This document shows positions 15,918 to 24,459 of a DNA stretch of 33,461 bases, in pieces. The DNA is from Clostridiaceae bacterium (GTDB taxonomy: Bacteria > Bacillota > Clostridia > Clostridiales > Clostridiaceae). Location of the stretch: assembly GCA_029219285.1 (NCBI GenBank), contig JAQXTC010000092.1, positions 1 through 33,461 on the forward strand, written 5' to 3'. Every line of letters begins with the position of its first letter. Position 1 is the stretch's first letter. A program made the translations under genes and the position numbers. The notes below the pieces were generated by a model. The model did not search any database, was not told the DNA's origin, and worked only from the letters and a program-made list of their open reading frames with translations.

Positions 15918-17675
15918 ATGAAGAAAAACGCAGCACAAAGAGAATTTAAAAAATTAAAAACACAGATTAATCAAATAGAAGAAATAGCTCACCATTCAAA
16001 GGGAGGAGCACTTCATGAACAAGAATCTACTATAAGAAAAAAGATTCTTTTGCTTATAGAAATGGAAAAGGAAGGTTTTAAAGAATATGATGAAGTTTTA
16101 GATAGATATGAAGATGCCTTAGAGTATGTTTCTAAGAGAATTTTAGAGGACTATAATAAAAAGAATGATACTAAATTTGATTATTATGATGTAGTAAGAA
16201 ATAATGATAAGATTCTTTTGAATTCTGGAATAATGACTGTACTTACCAAAAAACATATACCAAAGATGATATCAGAAGAATTTGAGAATAATTTCCCGGG
16301 AAACCCTAAAGATGAATATAGGGAAACTAGAGGAATGGTAAGGAAATTTATTATACATTTAGGAGATACTAATACAGGAAAAACATATAATGCAATGGAA
16401 GCATTGAAGAAATGCAAAGCTGGGGTATACTTGTCGCCTCTTAGAATTTTAGCCCTTGAAAATTTTGAGAGATTAAATAAAGAAGGCGTTATATGTGATT
16501 TGCAAACTGGTGAAGAGGAAATAACCAATCCTGGTGCTACTCATGTATCATGTACCATTGAAAAACTTAACTTAAAGAAACAATATGAAGTCGCAGTTAT
16601 TGATGAAATTCAAATGATTGATGATTCGCAAAGAGGAGCAGCATGGAGTAGAGCTTTGCTAGGGGTTAGAGCAAAAGAAGTACATGTTTGTGGTGCAATG
16701 AATGCTAAAAATATTATAGAAACAATACTAAAGGATTGTAAGGAACCTTATGAAATAATTGAATACAAGAGAAGAATACCTTTAATTGTCGAAACTGATG
16801 AATTTAAAACTAAAGATATTCAAGAAGGAGATGCTATAGTTTTATTTTCTAAGAAGAGAGTTTTAGAATTAGCACAAGAGTATTCTGAAAAAGGAATAAG
16901 ATCAAGTATAATTTACGGAGATCTTCCTGCCGAAGTAAGAAAAAAGCAATATGAAGAATTTATAAATAAAGAAACAAAGGTATTAATAACTACTGATGCT
17001 ATAGGAATGGGAGTTAATCTTCCAATAAGAAGAATTATATTCTTATCTATTAAGAAGTTTGATGGTGAAGAAGTAAGATATTTAAAATCTCAAGAAGTAA
17101 AACAAATAGCAGGTAGAGCAGGAAGAATAGGCATTTATGAAAAAGGATATGTAGCTTCTGTAGGAAAAAATAATGAATTCATTAACGAAAAGCTTCAAGA
17201 AGATGATAGTGATATTCGAAAAGCAGTTATAGGTCCAACTGATGCTATTCTAAGAATAAAGACATTGCCACTTATCGAAAAACTTGCTCTTTGGAGTACA
17301 AGAAAAGAAAAATTAGATTATTATAGAAAGATGGATATTAGCGATTATATAATTGTATTAGATAAATTGAAATCATATAAGCTTAAAGAGGAAGTCCAAT
17401 GGAAACTTTTAAAAGTTCCTTTTGATGTAACTCAAGATTCACTTATGGAGCAGTTTCTTTTCTTTGTAGATGAACTTTTCATTGTTAAGTCAAAGACAAT
17501 TACAAGACCTGTGATTTTATCAGGAAATTTAGATGAACTGGAGATTTATTATCAAAAGATTAATATGTATTATTCATTTTGTAAATTATTTAATTTGGAT
17601 TTTGATGTACAATGGGTATATGATGAGAGAATACGAGTAAGTGATGAAATTAATGAAATATTAGTTAGAATATAA
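15918..17675 (+). CDS. Suv3-like RNA helicase
   Basis: This 585-residue superfamily 2 helicase resembles mitochondrial SUV3/SUPV3L1. Walker A is GDTNTGKTY (149-157). The conserved stretch PLRILALENFERLNKEGV follows, then CDLQTGEEE, the DEIQ box in AVIDEIQMI (226-234), RGAAWSRALLG and VHVCG, all typical of Suv3. The second RecA domain has VIYGDLP-like IIYGDLP, TDAIGMGVNLPIRR (359-372) and QIAGRAGRIG (396-405). The N-terminal region of about 145 residues is specific and helical. Suv3 unwinds structured RNA for degradation, with PNPase in mitochondria; a similar RNA-decay role here is inference. I chose ATG 15918, 3-4 bases after GGAGGGG, over the TTG at 15906, which lies before the ribosome binding site. 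A terminator follows. It stands alone, divergent from the DUF5685 operon; a TATAAT lies at 15880-15885. Confidence 0.88.
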   Translation: MKKNAAQREFKKLKTQINQIEEIAHHSKGGALHEQESTIRKKILLLIEMEKEGFKEYDEVLDRYEDALEYVSKRILEDYNKKNDTKFDYYDVVRNNDKILLNSGIMTVLTKKHIPKMISEEFENNFPGNPKDEYRETRGMVRKFIIHLGDTNTGKTYNAMEALKKCKAGVYLSPLRILALENFERLNKEGVICDLQTGEEEITNPGATHVSCTIEKLNLKKQYEVAVIDEIQMIDDSQRGAAWSRALLGVRAKEVHVCGAMNAKNIIETILKDCKEPYEIIEYKRRIPLIVETDEFKTKDIQEGDAIVLFSKKRVLELAQEYSEKGIRSSIIYGDLPAEVRKKQYEEFINKETKVLITTDAIGMGVNLPIRRIIFLSIKKFDGEEVRYLKSQEVKQIAGRAGRIGIYEKGYVASVGKNNEFINEKLQEDDSDIRKAVIGPTDAILRIKTLPLIEKLALWSTRKEKLDYYRKMDISDYIIVLDKLKSYKLKEEVQWKLLKVPFDVTQDSLMEQFLFFVDELFIVKSKTITRPVILSGNLDELEIYYQKINMYYSFCKLFNLDFDVQWVYDERIRVSDEINEILVRI

Positions 17676-17679
17676 AAAT

Positions 17680-17720
17680 AGAGGCTGAAGTTTATTTTGA
17701 ATTTCAGCCTCTGTTTTTTT
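17680..17720 (+). terminator. Terminator after the Suv3-like gene
   Basis: AGAGGCTGAA (17680-17689) pairs with TTCAGCCTCT (17703-17712), with a 13-base loop and seven T to 17720. The T run overlaps the stop of the reverse-strand transporter remnant. Confidence 0.9.
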
Positions 17721-18107
17721 ATTCTCCTATAATAGTTGAATTTGTATTTGTAAATATTTTTTTTACTGAAAGTGCTATTATGAATACAATTAATGCAATT
17801 CCTAAAGTTAACATGGAGTTTTGCAATGAAAGACATAGAAACAATAAGAATTCCACAGATGATATCAAGGATTATCATAATATTTCTTTTATTGAATCTA
17901 TCAGCAATAGTACCACCTATTGGTGAAAAGAGTATTTGAGGAATTATAGCAATAGAAATTAATAACGAAAAAATAGTTGCTGATTTTGTAATATCAAGTA
18001 CGTAAAGTGAAAGAGCAAATTTTTGTAGGGAATTACCTAGTAGAGAAATAAGTTGCCCTATAGCAATGATATTAAAATTTTTATTTATTATTAGTAAAAG
18101 ATTTCAT
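17719..18107 (-). pseudogene. Remnant of an MFS efflux transporter, internally deleted
   Basis: Reading the reverse strand from 18107, an ATG gives eight codons (MKSFTNNK) and then a stop. One frame over, the text continues with about 85 codons of a major facilitator N-terminus: IIAIGQLISLLGNSLQKFAL, then LISIAIIPQILFSPIGGTIADRFNKR and IMIILDIICG. At about 17825 the frame breaks. In a third frame, MLTLGIALIVFIIALSVKK and a short polar tail reach a TAA at 17719, looking like the last helix of the same protein. Some 270 central codons of a normal 400-residue transporter are gone. So at least two lesions are present and the gene cannot work. It resembles macrolide-efflux-type MFS proteins. Confidence 0.8.
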
Positions 18108-18110
18108 TAT

Positions 18111-18137
18111 CTTAAATTAAGTGATACTTAATTTAAG
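18111..18137. repeat. AT-rich perfect palindrome at the end of the ZIP gene
   Basis: CTTAAATTAAGT (18111-18122) and ACTTAATTTAAG (18126-18137) form a 12-bp perfect inverted repeat with a 3-base loop. It includes the ZIP gene's stop codon on the reverse strand. No T run follows, so termination would be weak; it may instead protect the 3' end of the transcript. Confidence 0.6.
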
Positions 18138-18919
18138 AAAGCATGGCTTAATGGAATGATACATATTCCAATAATTAGAGAAATTATATATATTAATTTG
18201 TATCCATATATTCTTGCTTCAGGAATAAGTTCATCAAAAGCAATATAAATCATTATTCCTGCAACTAATGCAAAAATGATACTTAGAATAATATCATTTA
18301 TATATGGTTTTAAGAAAATAAATGCTAAAATAGCACCAACAGGCTCTGCTATACCAGAAATAAAAGTGTATTTAAATGCTTTTTTCTTGCTTGAAGTTGC
18401 ATAATATATGGGCATAGCTATAGAGATACCTTCTGGTATATTATGAAGAGCTATAGCAATAGCTATAGATATTCCTAAAGTTGTATTTTGGTAACCTGAA
18501 ACATATGTTGCTATACCCTCTGGGAAGTTATGTAGCATTAATGCAATCATAGTAACAAAACCTACTTTAAAAAGATTTTTTTTTGAGTTGTTATTATCTG
18601 AAATAAAGTTGCCTTCGCCTGATGGAATGAAAAGTTCTATAAGCATTGCTATAATGATTCCTATAATTAAAAATAGTAGAGAATATAAAGTACCATTTAC
18701 TTTTCCAAAAACTTTTATTAAAGTTTCTTCAGCAGTAGGAAGAAGATCTGTAAAAGAGATGGTTATCATAACTCCTGCTGAAAAAGATAATGCAAAGGTA
18801 ATTATTCTTTTATTATTATTTTTTGAAAAGAAGACCATAAATGCACCTACAACAGTTGCTAATCCAGCTAATAAAGATAAAAAAATTGGGAAGATTGAAT
18901 TAAAATCTAAATTAAACAT
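18128..18919 (-). CDS. zupT: ZIP family divalent metal transporter, ZupT-like
   Basis: This 263-residue membrane protein with eight predicted helices imports zinc and possibly other divalent metals. Both helix-4/5 metal motifs are present: HNFPEG (130-135) and HNIPEG (159-164), followed by GIAEPVGA (189-196). This matches the ZupT/GufA branch. A polar cytosolic loop (about 100-116, GEGNFISDNNNSKK) lies between helices 3 and 4. The start ATG 18919 is preceded on the reverse strand by AGGAG with good spacing. It is a single gene reading toward the broken MFS remnant. No metal-responsive operator was recognised upstream. Substrate preference cannot be read from sequence. Confidence 0.92.
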   Translation of the reverse strand: MFNLDFNSIFPIFLSLLAGLATVVGAFMVFFSKNNNKRIITFALSFSAGVMITISFTDLLPTAEETLIKVFGKVNGTLYSLLFLIIGIIIAMLIELFIPSGEGNFISDNNNSKKNLFKVGFVTMIALMLHNFPEGIATYVSGYQNTTLGISIAIAIALHNIPEGISIAMPIYYATSSKKKAFKYTFISGIAEPVGAILAFIFLKPYINDIILSIIFALVAGIMIYIAFDELIPEARIYGYKLIYIISLIIGICIIPLSHAFLN

Positions 18920-19098
18920 TGTATACTCCTATAAATTGGTTTATCACTATTAATTTTATTATGATGTTTTATAAAAATTACTTTTATTTATTTAGGTAAA
19001 GAAAATATCAATATAGCAAGTGGATGTTTAAAAATGAACAAAAAAGTAATATAATAGATATAAGTACAAAAAATGGGGCTATGAAGGGGGATTATAAA

Positions 19099-20400
19099 TT
19101 GAAAAAAGTAAAAATAGCGTTATTAGGCTTGGGGAATGTTGGACGTGGAGTTTGGAAGATTCTAAAAGAAAATGAAGAAGAAATAATTAAACGTTCAGGA
19201 TGCAAAATAGAAATAGCTAAAATCCTTGTACGAGATAAAAATAAACATAGGGGAATTGATGTACCTGATGAATTAATAACTACTGATTTCAGTGAAATCT
19301 TAAATGATGATTCTATAAAAATAGTTGTTGAAGTAATGGGTGGAATTAATCCTGCTAAAGACTATATTTTTCAAGCAATGAATAGAAAAAAACAAATAGT
19401 TACTGCCAATAAAATGCTTATAGCTACTGGTGGAGATGAGCTTTTCATGAAAGCTGATGAAGAAGGAGTAATGCTAAACTACGAGGCTTCAGTAGCTGGA
19501 GGAATACCAATATTACAATCTATAAATGAAAGTTTAACAGCAAATAAAATTGAGCAACTTTATGGAATTGTAAATGGAACTACTAATTTTATTTTAAGTA
19601 AGATGGAACTTGAAGGAAGTAATTTTGAAGATGTACTTAAAGAAGCACAAGAAAAAGGATATGCTGAAGCTGATCCAACATCTGATATCGAAGGATTTGA
19701 TTCAAGATACAAATTAGCTATCTTATCGTCTTTAGCCTTTGGTACTAAAATAGATATTGATAAAGTGTATAGAGAAGGAATTACTAAAATTACTGATGTA
19801 GACATGGAATATGCCAAGAATTTTGGAATGGTAATAAAACTTCTTGCAATAGTAAAAGATAGAGAAGGCAAGCTTGAACTTAGAGTACATCCAACTATGA
19901 TTCCTGAAACACATCCTTTGGCTAATGTATATGATTCTTTTAATGCAGTATTTATAAAAGGAAATGCAGTAGGAGATTTAATGTTTTATGGACGTGGGGC
20001 AGGAGATTTACCAACTGGTAGTGCAGTAGTTTCTGATATTATTTCGATTGTTAGAACAAATATTAACTTTGAAAATCCTATTAAGGTTGTAAAGAATAAT
20101 TTATGGAACAAAGAAATTCTCTCAATGGGTGAAGTTAGAAGTAAGTATTATATTAGAGCAACTGTTGATGATAAGCCAGGTGTTTTATCTGAAATCAGTA
20201 CTGTTTTTGGAAAATATAATGTAAGCTTAAGATCAGTAATACAAAAAGGTGCGGTGAAAAAAGGAAATAGCGTTGATCTTGTTTTAGTTACTCATTTAAA
20301 TGATGAAAAAAATGTAATGGGTGCAGTTGATACTATGACTAAGCTTAAATCTGTAAGTAGTATTGATAATATAATTAGAATTGAAGATTTTGAAAATTAA
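19099..20400 (+). CDS. hom: Homoserine dehydrogenase
   Basis: This 433-residue enzyme reduces aspartate semialdehyde to homoserine, the branch to threonine and methionine. The N-terminal nucleotide-binding motif is ALLGLGNVGRG, then EVMGG, TANKMLIA, GIVNGTTNFIL and the family signature YAEADPTSDIEGFD. A C-terminal ACT domain (from about residue 350: RATVDDKPGVLSEISTVFG) suggests feedback control by an amino acid, usually threonine. I chose TTG 19099: the ribosome binding site AAGGGGG (19084-19090) is 8 bases upstream, and the protein then begins MKKVKIALLGLG as in relatives. The ATG at 19081 and the frame back to 19024 precede the ribosome binding site. It is not followed by thrC or thrB here; a terminator closes it. 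Confidence 0.95.
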   Translation: MKKVKIALLGLGNVGRGVWKILKENEEEIIKRSGCKIEIAKILVRDKNKHRGIDVPDELITTDFSEILNDDSIKIVVEVMGGINPAKDYIFQAMNRKKQIVTANKMLIATGGDELFMKADEEGVMLNYEASVAGGIPILQSINESLTANKIEQLYGIVNGTTNFILSKMELEGSNFEDVLKEAQEKGYAEADPTSDIEGFDSRYKLAILSSLAFGTKIDIDKVYREGITKITDVDMEYAKNFGMVIKLLAIVKDREGKLELRVHPTMIPETHPLANVYDSFNAVFIKGNAVGDLMFYGRGAGDLPTGSAVVSDIISIVRTNINFENPIKVVKNNLWNKEILSMGEVRSKYYIRATVDDKPGVLSEISTVFGKYNVSLRSVIQKGAVKKGNSVDLVLVTHLNDEKNVMGAVDTMTKLKSVSSIDNIIRIEDFEN

Positions 20401-20409
20401 TTAGTTTAT

Positions 20410-20447
20410 AAAAAGATATGTAATATGATTATATATCTTTTTATTTT
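20410..20447 (+). terminator. Terminator after hom
   Basis: AAAAAGATAT (20410-20419) pairs with ATATCTTTTT (20433-20442), followed by ATTTTT. The stem is AT-rich, so moderately strong. Confidence 0.7.
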
Positions 20448-20519
20448 TCAATATATGTAGTATAAAATAACTTTTTATGATATAATTAAAACAATTTAAT
20501 AGGAGAGGCAGGAACATTA

Positions 20520-22211
20520 ATGAATGATGGGAATTTTAATTTTAATGAAGATAAGTTAAAACATTTGATTATGGATTTTCTTAATAAGTTTAAAAGGAAT
20601 GAAAGAATAGTTCGCAAGCAATCAATAAAGTCATTTCTTAAAGTATTATTTTTTGCATACGTGGTTATAGCATTAATAATGTTTTTTAGTGGTAATTTAA
20701 TCTTCGATGTAACATTAAATGCTTTTGTTATAGTAGCGCCATTTGTGGTTATAGCTATTATTTATGGAATAATTTATGGGATTGAGATTTTAAAGAGAGC
20801 AGGAATAATTGTAGCTCTGTTATATGTGGCAGTAAGAATCATATATAGTCCTATTTTAAGTTATAATGAACATAGAAATTTAATTGGTTCTGTAGATGAA
20901 ATAGATTTCTCAAGTGAGATAGAACATATTGATCTTAAGCAGTTACCTACAATTGATAAGGAGTTAGCAGGGAAACTTGCAGATAAAAAACTTGGGGAAA
21001 TACCATCTCTAGGTAGCCAAGTAACAATAGGTGATTTAAATTTACAAAGTATTAACGGTGAATTATATTATGTAGCACCGCTTGAACATTCATCAGCAAT
21101 TAAGTGGATAACCAACTATAAAGGTACAAGTGGATATATAAAAGTAAGTGCAACAAATGAAAATGATGTACAGTTAGTTACTGAACTTAATGGAGAAAAA
21201 TTAAATATAAAATATTTAGATTCAGCGTATATTTTAAGTGATTTAAAGAGAGCTGCATATCTTAGAGATATGACAGCTGCACATACAGATTTTACGTTCG
21301 AACTTGATGATACAGGAAGACCTTTTTGGGTAATTACAAGATATGATACAGCTATAGGCGTTGAAGAAAAAAAGGCTATAGGAGCATTAATTATGGATGC
21401 ACAAACTGGGGAATCTAATGTTTATGATATAGATAATCTTCCAGAATGGGTAGATAGAATACAACCTACTGAATATATAAAAAATTATATTGATAAGTGG
21501 GGGCAATTAGTCCATGGAGTATTTAATTTTAGTGATAAAGATAAGCTTAAAACAACAGATGGAATGAATTTAATCTTTAATAATAATGAGTGTTTCTATT
21601 ACACAGGAATAACATCTGTAGGTAGTGATGAAAGTTTAGTAGGTTTTACATTAACTAATACAAGGACAGGTAAAACTACAATGTATAAAACTTCGGGTGC
21701 TACTGAGGATGCTGCAGTAAAATCAGCAGAAGGAAAGGTTCAACAGTATGGATATAAAGCTACATTTCCTTATTTAATAAATATTCAAGGTGAACCAACT
21801 TACTTTACAACTTTGAAGGATAGCAATGGACTTGTTAAAAAATATGCCATGATAGATGTTAAAAATTATAATACGGTAGCAGTTGGAGATACATTACAAG
21901 GAACCCTTAATAAATATTTAGAAACATTAAGTAATACTAATATATCTTTAGATGGAAGTGGTAGTAAAGATGAAAATATAGAAGGGGAAGTAGAAAGAAT
22001 TGGTTTAGTGGTAAAAGATGGTACTAGTATATATGATATTAAGTTAAAAGGAATAGAGGATAAAATATTTTCCGTTTCCACTGAAACTTCACGAGAAGTA
22101 GCAATGACAAAAGTAGGTGATAAAGTTAAAATAAATTATATCAATATTGGAAATAGCAAATATATAATAGTGAATGGGTTAATTAATAATAGTATAAGTG
22201 GCGATAATTAA
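20520..22211 (+). CDS. Large membrane-anchored protein of unknown function
   Basis: I do not recognise a named family for this 563-residue protein. Residues 1-42 are charged and cytosolic. Three or four hydrophobic segments follow (about 43-62, 66-90, 92-112). The remaining 440 residues are polar and lie on one side of the membrane, probably outside. Within this part, two regions (about 250-300 and 370-440) resemble PepSY/YpmB-type folds, with FWVITRY and GALIMDAQTGE, then FTLTNTRTGKTTMY. The last 90 residues look like a small beta domain (EVERIGLVVKDGTSIYDIKL). The ribosome binding site AGGAG is upstream of ATG 20520, and a TATAAT is at 20480-20485. It stands as a single gene, with the palindromic element directly behind it. 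A cell-envelope role is inferred from topology only. Confidence 0.75.
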   Translation: MNDGNFNFNEDKLKHLIMDFLNKFKRNERIVRKQSIKSFLKVLFFAYVVIALIMFFSGNLIFDVTLNAFVIVAPFVVIAIIYGIIYGIEILKRAGIIVALLYVAVRIIYSPILSYNEHRNLIGSVDEIDFSSEIEHIDLKQLPTIDKELAGKLADKKLGEIPSLGSQVTIGDLNLQSINGELYYVAPLEHSSAIKWITNYKGTSGYIKVSATNENDVQLVTELNGEKLNIKYLDSAYILSDLKRAAYLRDMTAAHTDFTFELDDTGRPFWVITRYDTAIGVEEKKAIGALIMDAQTGESNVYDIDNLPEWVDRIQPTEYIKNYIDKWGQLVHGVFNFSDKDKLKTTDGMNLIFNNNECFYYTGITSVGSDESLVGFTLTNTRTGKTTMYKTSGATEDAAVKSAEGKVQQYGYKATFPYLINIQGEPTYFTTLKDSNGLVKKYAMIDVKNYNTVAVGDTLQGTLNKYLETLSNTNISLDGSGSKDENIEGEVERIGLVVKDGTSIYDIKLKGIEDKIFSVSTETSREVAMTKVGDKVKINYINIGNSKYIIVNGLINNSISGDN

Positions 22212-22215
22212 TATT

Positions 22216-22313
22216 AAAAAAAGGGGCTGTATCAAAATAAATGAACAGACCCCTGTCTACTTGACAGGGGTCTGTTCAATGATTTTTAAATCATTCAGAT
22301 ACAGCCCTTTTTT
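22216..22313. mobile_element. 98-bp palindromic element, MITE-like, three-stem fold
   Basis: The outer arms, A-run plus GGGGCTGTATC (to 22233) and GATACAGCCC plus T-run (22298-22313), are inverted repeats. Between them lie a perfect 16-bp stem, TGAACAGACCCCTGTC (22242-22257) with its complement (22263-22278), and a smaller stem ATGATT/AATCAT (about 22279-22294). The RNA would fold as a three-way junction. Terminal inverted repeats of the GGGGCTGT type and the lack of any ORF suggest a MITE-like unit. It also works as a possible terminator for the preceding gene because the 3' arm ends in six T. Mobility is inferred, not shown. Confidence 0.55.
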
Positions 22314-22413
22314 GGTTATTGTTAATAATACTATAAAATAATAAAAAATAATTAACAAAAAGAAAAATAATATTAAGGTTATTGAACGAAATGATAAAAA
22401 ACATATAAAAATG

Positions 22414-22473
22414 TTGAAAAACTAAAAAGTTTTGTTATAATTAAGGTACACTATGTGCAAAGGACATGTGTCC
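22414..22473 (+). promoter_or_regulatory. Promoter and palindromic site upstream of the AbgT gene
   Basis: TTGAAA (22414-22419) and TATAAT (22436-22441) have a 16-base spacer. Just after the expected transcription start lies GGACATGTGTCC (22462-22473), a near-perfect 12-base palindrome, which could be an operator. Confidence 0.45.
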
Positions 22474-22501
22474 ACGTACGAAAGATAAAGGAGGGCTTTT
22501 T

Positions 22502-24040
22502 ATGAAGAAGAATGAAAAAACATCCTTCATTGAGAAAGTAGGAAAGAAGATACCAGATCCGGTAATTATTTTTATAGGGTTATTTGTAATTACAATGATA
22601 GCTACTATATTTATGGGTGGAATGCAATTTGAAACGCTATCTGCCGATGGAAGTACAATTGTTTATGAAATAAAGAATATGTTTCAGGCTGAAAATTTTA
22701 GATGGATTTTTGATAATGCATTATTAACTAATTGGTTAGGATATGGACATGGAGTACTTGGTACTATATTAATAGTTATGTTAGGGGTAGGAATTGCGGA
22801 AGAAGCAGGACTTTTAACAACATTAATAAAAAAGATAGGTTTAAAAGTTTCAGATAAGTTTTTACCAGTAGTTTTAGTATTTTTAGGTATTATGAGTAGT
22901 ATAGCAACTGATGCTGGATATATCATATTAATACCTTTAGCAGGTCTTTTATACTTAGGATTAAAAAAGAATCCTTTAATTGGGATGGCATCTGCTTTTG
23001 CAGGAGTATCAGCAGGATTTAGTGCTAACTTAATACCTGGAACACCAATTGATGTAATAGTTGGTAATAATGCAAAGATATTTGCAGAGGGACAAGGTGT
23101 ACCTTTTGTGACTGCAGCTGGTGAAGCAATTAATCCAGCAACTATGCACTATGTATTTATTTTTGTTTCAACTTTCTTATTATCGGCAGTTGGTTACTTT
23201 GTAACAAAGAAATTTGTTCAGCCTAAGTTAGAAAAAGAAAGTTACGTAATTCCAGAAGGAATGGATTTGAATGATTTTACTGTTACTGACGAAGAAAACA
23301 AGGCTTTAAAGTGGGCAGGTCTTGGATTTATAAGCGCTTTGGCAATAGTTGCAATAATGGCATTTGGTCCTTTAGCACCTTATGTTACAGAAGAAGGAAG
23401 TAAAGTTACACCTATAATGGATAACATAATATTAATGATTACTTTTATCTTCTTTTTACCAGGGGTATTCTATGGAATAAAGGTTAAGAAATTTACTTCA
23501 GCTATGGATGTAGTTAAAGGAATGTCTAATCAAATGAGTAACATGGGATATGTTTTAGTATTAACATTTTTCTCATACAATTTCCTAGCATTACTTAGCT
23601 ATTCGAATATAGGTACGTACATTACTTATTTAGGTGCTACAGGTTTAGAAGCCTTAGGAATTTCAGAATATCCAATTTTATTATTGATAGGATTTATTAT
23701 AGTAACAGCAATAATTAATCTTTTTGTTGGTGGATTGACTTCAAAATGGATGTTACTTGGACCAATATTTATACCAATGTTATATCAAGTTAATTCTTCA
23801 TTAACGCCAGATATGGTTGCTGCAGCATATAGAGTAGCAGATTCATCAACTAATGTAATATCACCACTTATGTCATATGCAGGTATAATATTAGTATTTA
23901 TGAAAAAGTACAAGCCTGAATATACTTTAGGGGATATGATAAAGCTAATGTTCCCGTATTCTATGGCATTTTTAATCTCATGGACAATAATGTTAATCCT
24001 ATTCTTTGTTTTTGGAATTCCATTAGGATTTATATTCTAG
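22502..24040 (+). CDS. AbgT family transporter
   Basis: This 512-residue membrane protein with about 11-13 helices belongs to the AbgT family, as in E. coli AbgT, which takes up p-aminobenzoyl-glutamate; some relatives export sulfonamides. Typical patterns are the start EKVGKKIPDPVIIFIGLF, GYGHGVLGTILIVMLGVG, the long SSIATDAGYIILIPLAG stretch, GFSANLIPGTPIDVI, and near the C-terminus SSTNVISPLMSY. ATG 22502 follows AAGGAGG (22488-22494); the GTG at 22466 lies before this ribosome binding site. It is a single gene with its own promoter and terminator. No aminobenzoyl-glutamate hydrolase gene is next to it, so substrate and direction are open. Confidence 0.9.
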   Translation: MKKNEKTSFIEKVGKKIPDPVIIFIGLFVITMIATIFMGGMQFETLSADGSTIVYEIKNMFQAENFRWIFDNALLTNWLGYGHGVLGTILIVMLGVGIAEEAGLLTTLIKKIGLKVSDKFLPVVLVFLGIMSSIATDAGYIILIPLAGLLYLGLKKNPLIGMASAFAGVSAGFSANLIPGTPIDVIVGNNAKIFAEGQGVPFVTAAGEAINPATMHYVFIFVSTFLLSAVGYFVTKKFVQPKLEKESYVIPEGMDLNDFTVTDEENKALKWAGLGFISALAIVAIMAFGPLAPYVTEEGSKVTPIMDNIILMITFIFFLPGVFYGIKVKKFTSAMDVVKGMSNQMSNMGYVLVLTFFSYNFLALLSYSNIGTYITYLGATGLEALGISEYPILLLIGFIIVTAIINLFVGGLTSKWMLLGPIFIPMLYQVNSSLTPDMVAAAYRVADSSTNVISPLMSYAGIILVFMKKYKPEYTLGDMIKLMFPYSMAFLISWTIMLILFFVFGIPLGFIF

Positions 24041-24077
24041 TTTAGAATTTAATAAAGAATTTCTCTAAGTATTTATA

Positions 24078-24113
24078 AAAAAGAGTTGACACGTGGGGGA
24101 GTCAACTCTTTTT
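24078..24113 (+). terminator. Terminator after the AbgT gene
   Basis: AAAAAGAGTTGAC (24078-24090) pairs with GTCAACTCTTTTT (24101-24113), with a 10-base loop ACGTGGGGGA. Confidence 0.9.
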
Positions 24114-24201
24114 CTGATGTTTAGAAAAGTATAAAATTATAAGAATTAATTGGATTTTTATTTTTTTATATGTATAATTATTGGAGAAAGTGGTGACCAA
24201 A

Positions 24202-24394
24202 ATGACCAAGTTAAATAAAGTTGTAAAGCCTAAAATACAACAAAATTTAATTGAATGTTAATCTTAAAGGCATTAATTTTACTGATTCTGATATAAGTAG
24301 GATATTATTAACAGGAAAAGAATTAAGAGGAGTAACAGTATCAATGATGCAGGCAGTAGAATTATCGCAATTATTAGGTCTTATAATAAAATAA
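24202..24394 (+). pseudogene. Small broken ORF, unrecognised
   Basis: This lies in the roughly 420-base gap between the AbgT and DMT genes. ATG 24202 opens 19 codons (MTKLNKVVKPKIQQNLIEC) and stops at 24261. One frame over, a run of 47 codons (from TTG 24251 to the stop at 24394) reads as plausible protein, including DSDISRILLTGKELRGVTV and MMQAVELSQLLG. A single indel near 24250-24260 would join them into a protein of about 63 residues. A TATAAT at 24172-24177 and GTGGTGA before the ATG hint at former expression. I do not recognise the family. Confidence 0.35.
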
Positions 24395-24429
24395 GGAGCA
24401 TTTTATTTAACATCTATTAACAATAAGTA

Positions 24430-24438
24430 TGTTATAAT
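24430..24438 (+). promoter_or_regulatory. Extended -10 promoter candidate for the first DMT gene
   Basis: TGTTATAAT fits TGnTATAAT, with no good -35. It lies 21 bases before the start codon, so the leader would be very short. Confidence 0.35.
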
Positions 24439-24459
24439 TAGCTTCATAAGGAGGAAGTT

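Noticed and set aside
17570..17878. Reverse 102-codon frame over the end of the helicase gene
   Set aside because: Only its first few codons match the MFS remnant; the rest is out of frame and runs through the terminator into the helicase gene. It is explained by the pseudogene.
18588..18953. Forward 121-codon frame opposite the ZIP gene
   Set aside because: It is a shadow of the ZIP coding sequence; the reverse frame has clear HNFPEG and HNIPEG motifs.
22441..22490. ANTAR-type hairpin in the AbgT leader (region with CAAAGGACATG)
   Set aside because: The best stem is four pairs with a seven-base loop, and it does not overlap any terminator.
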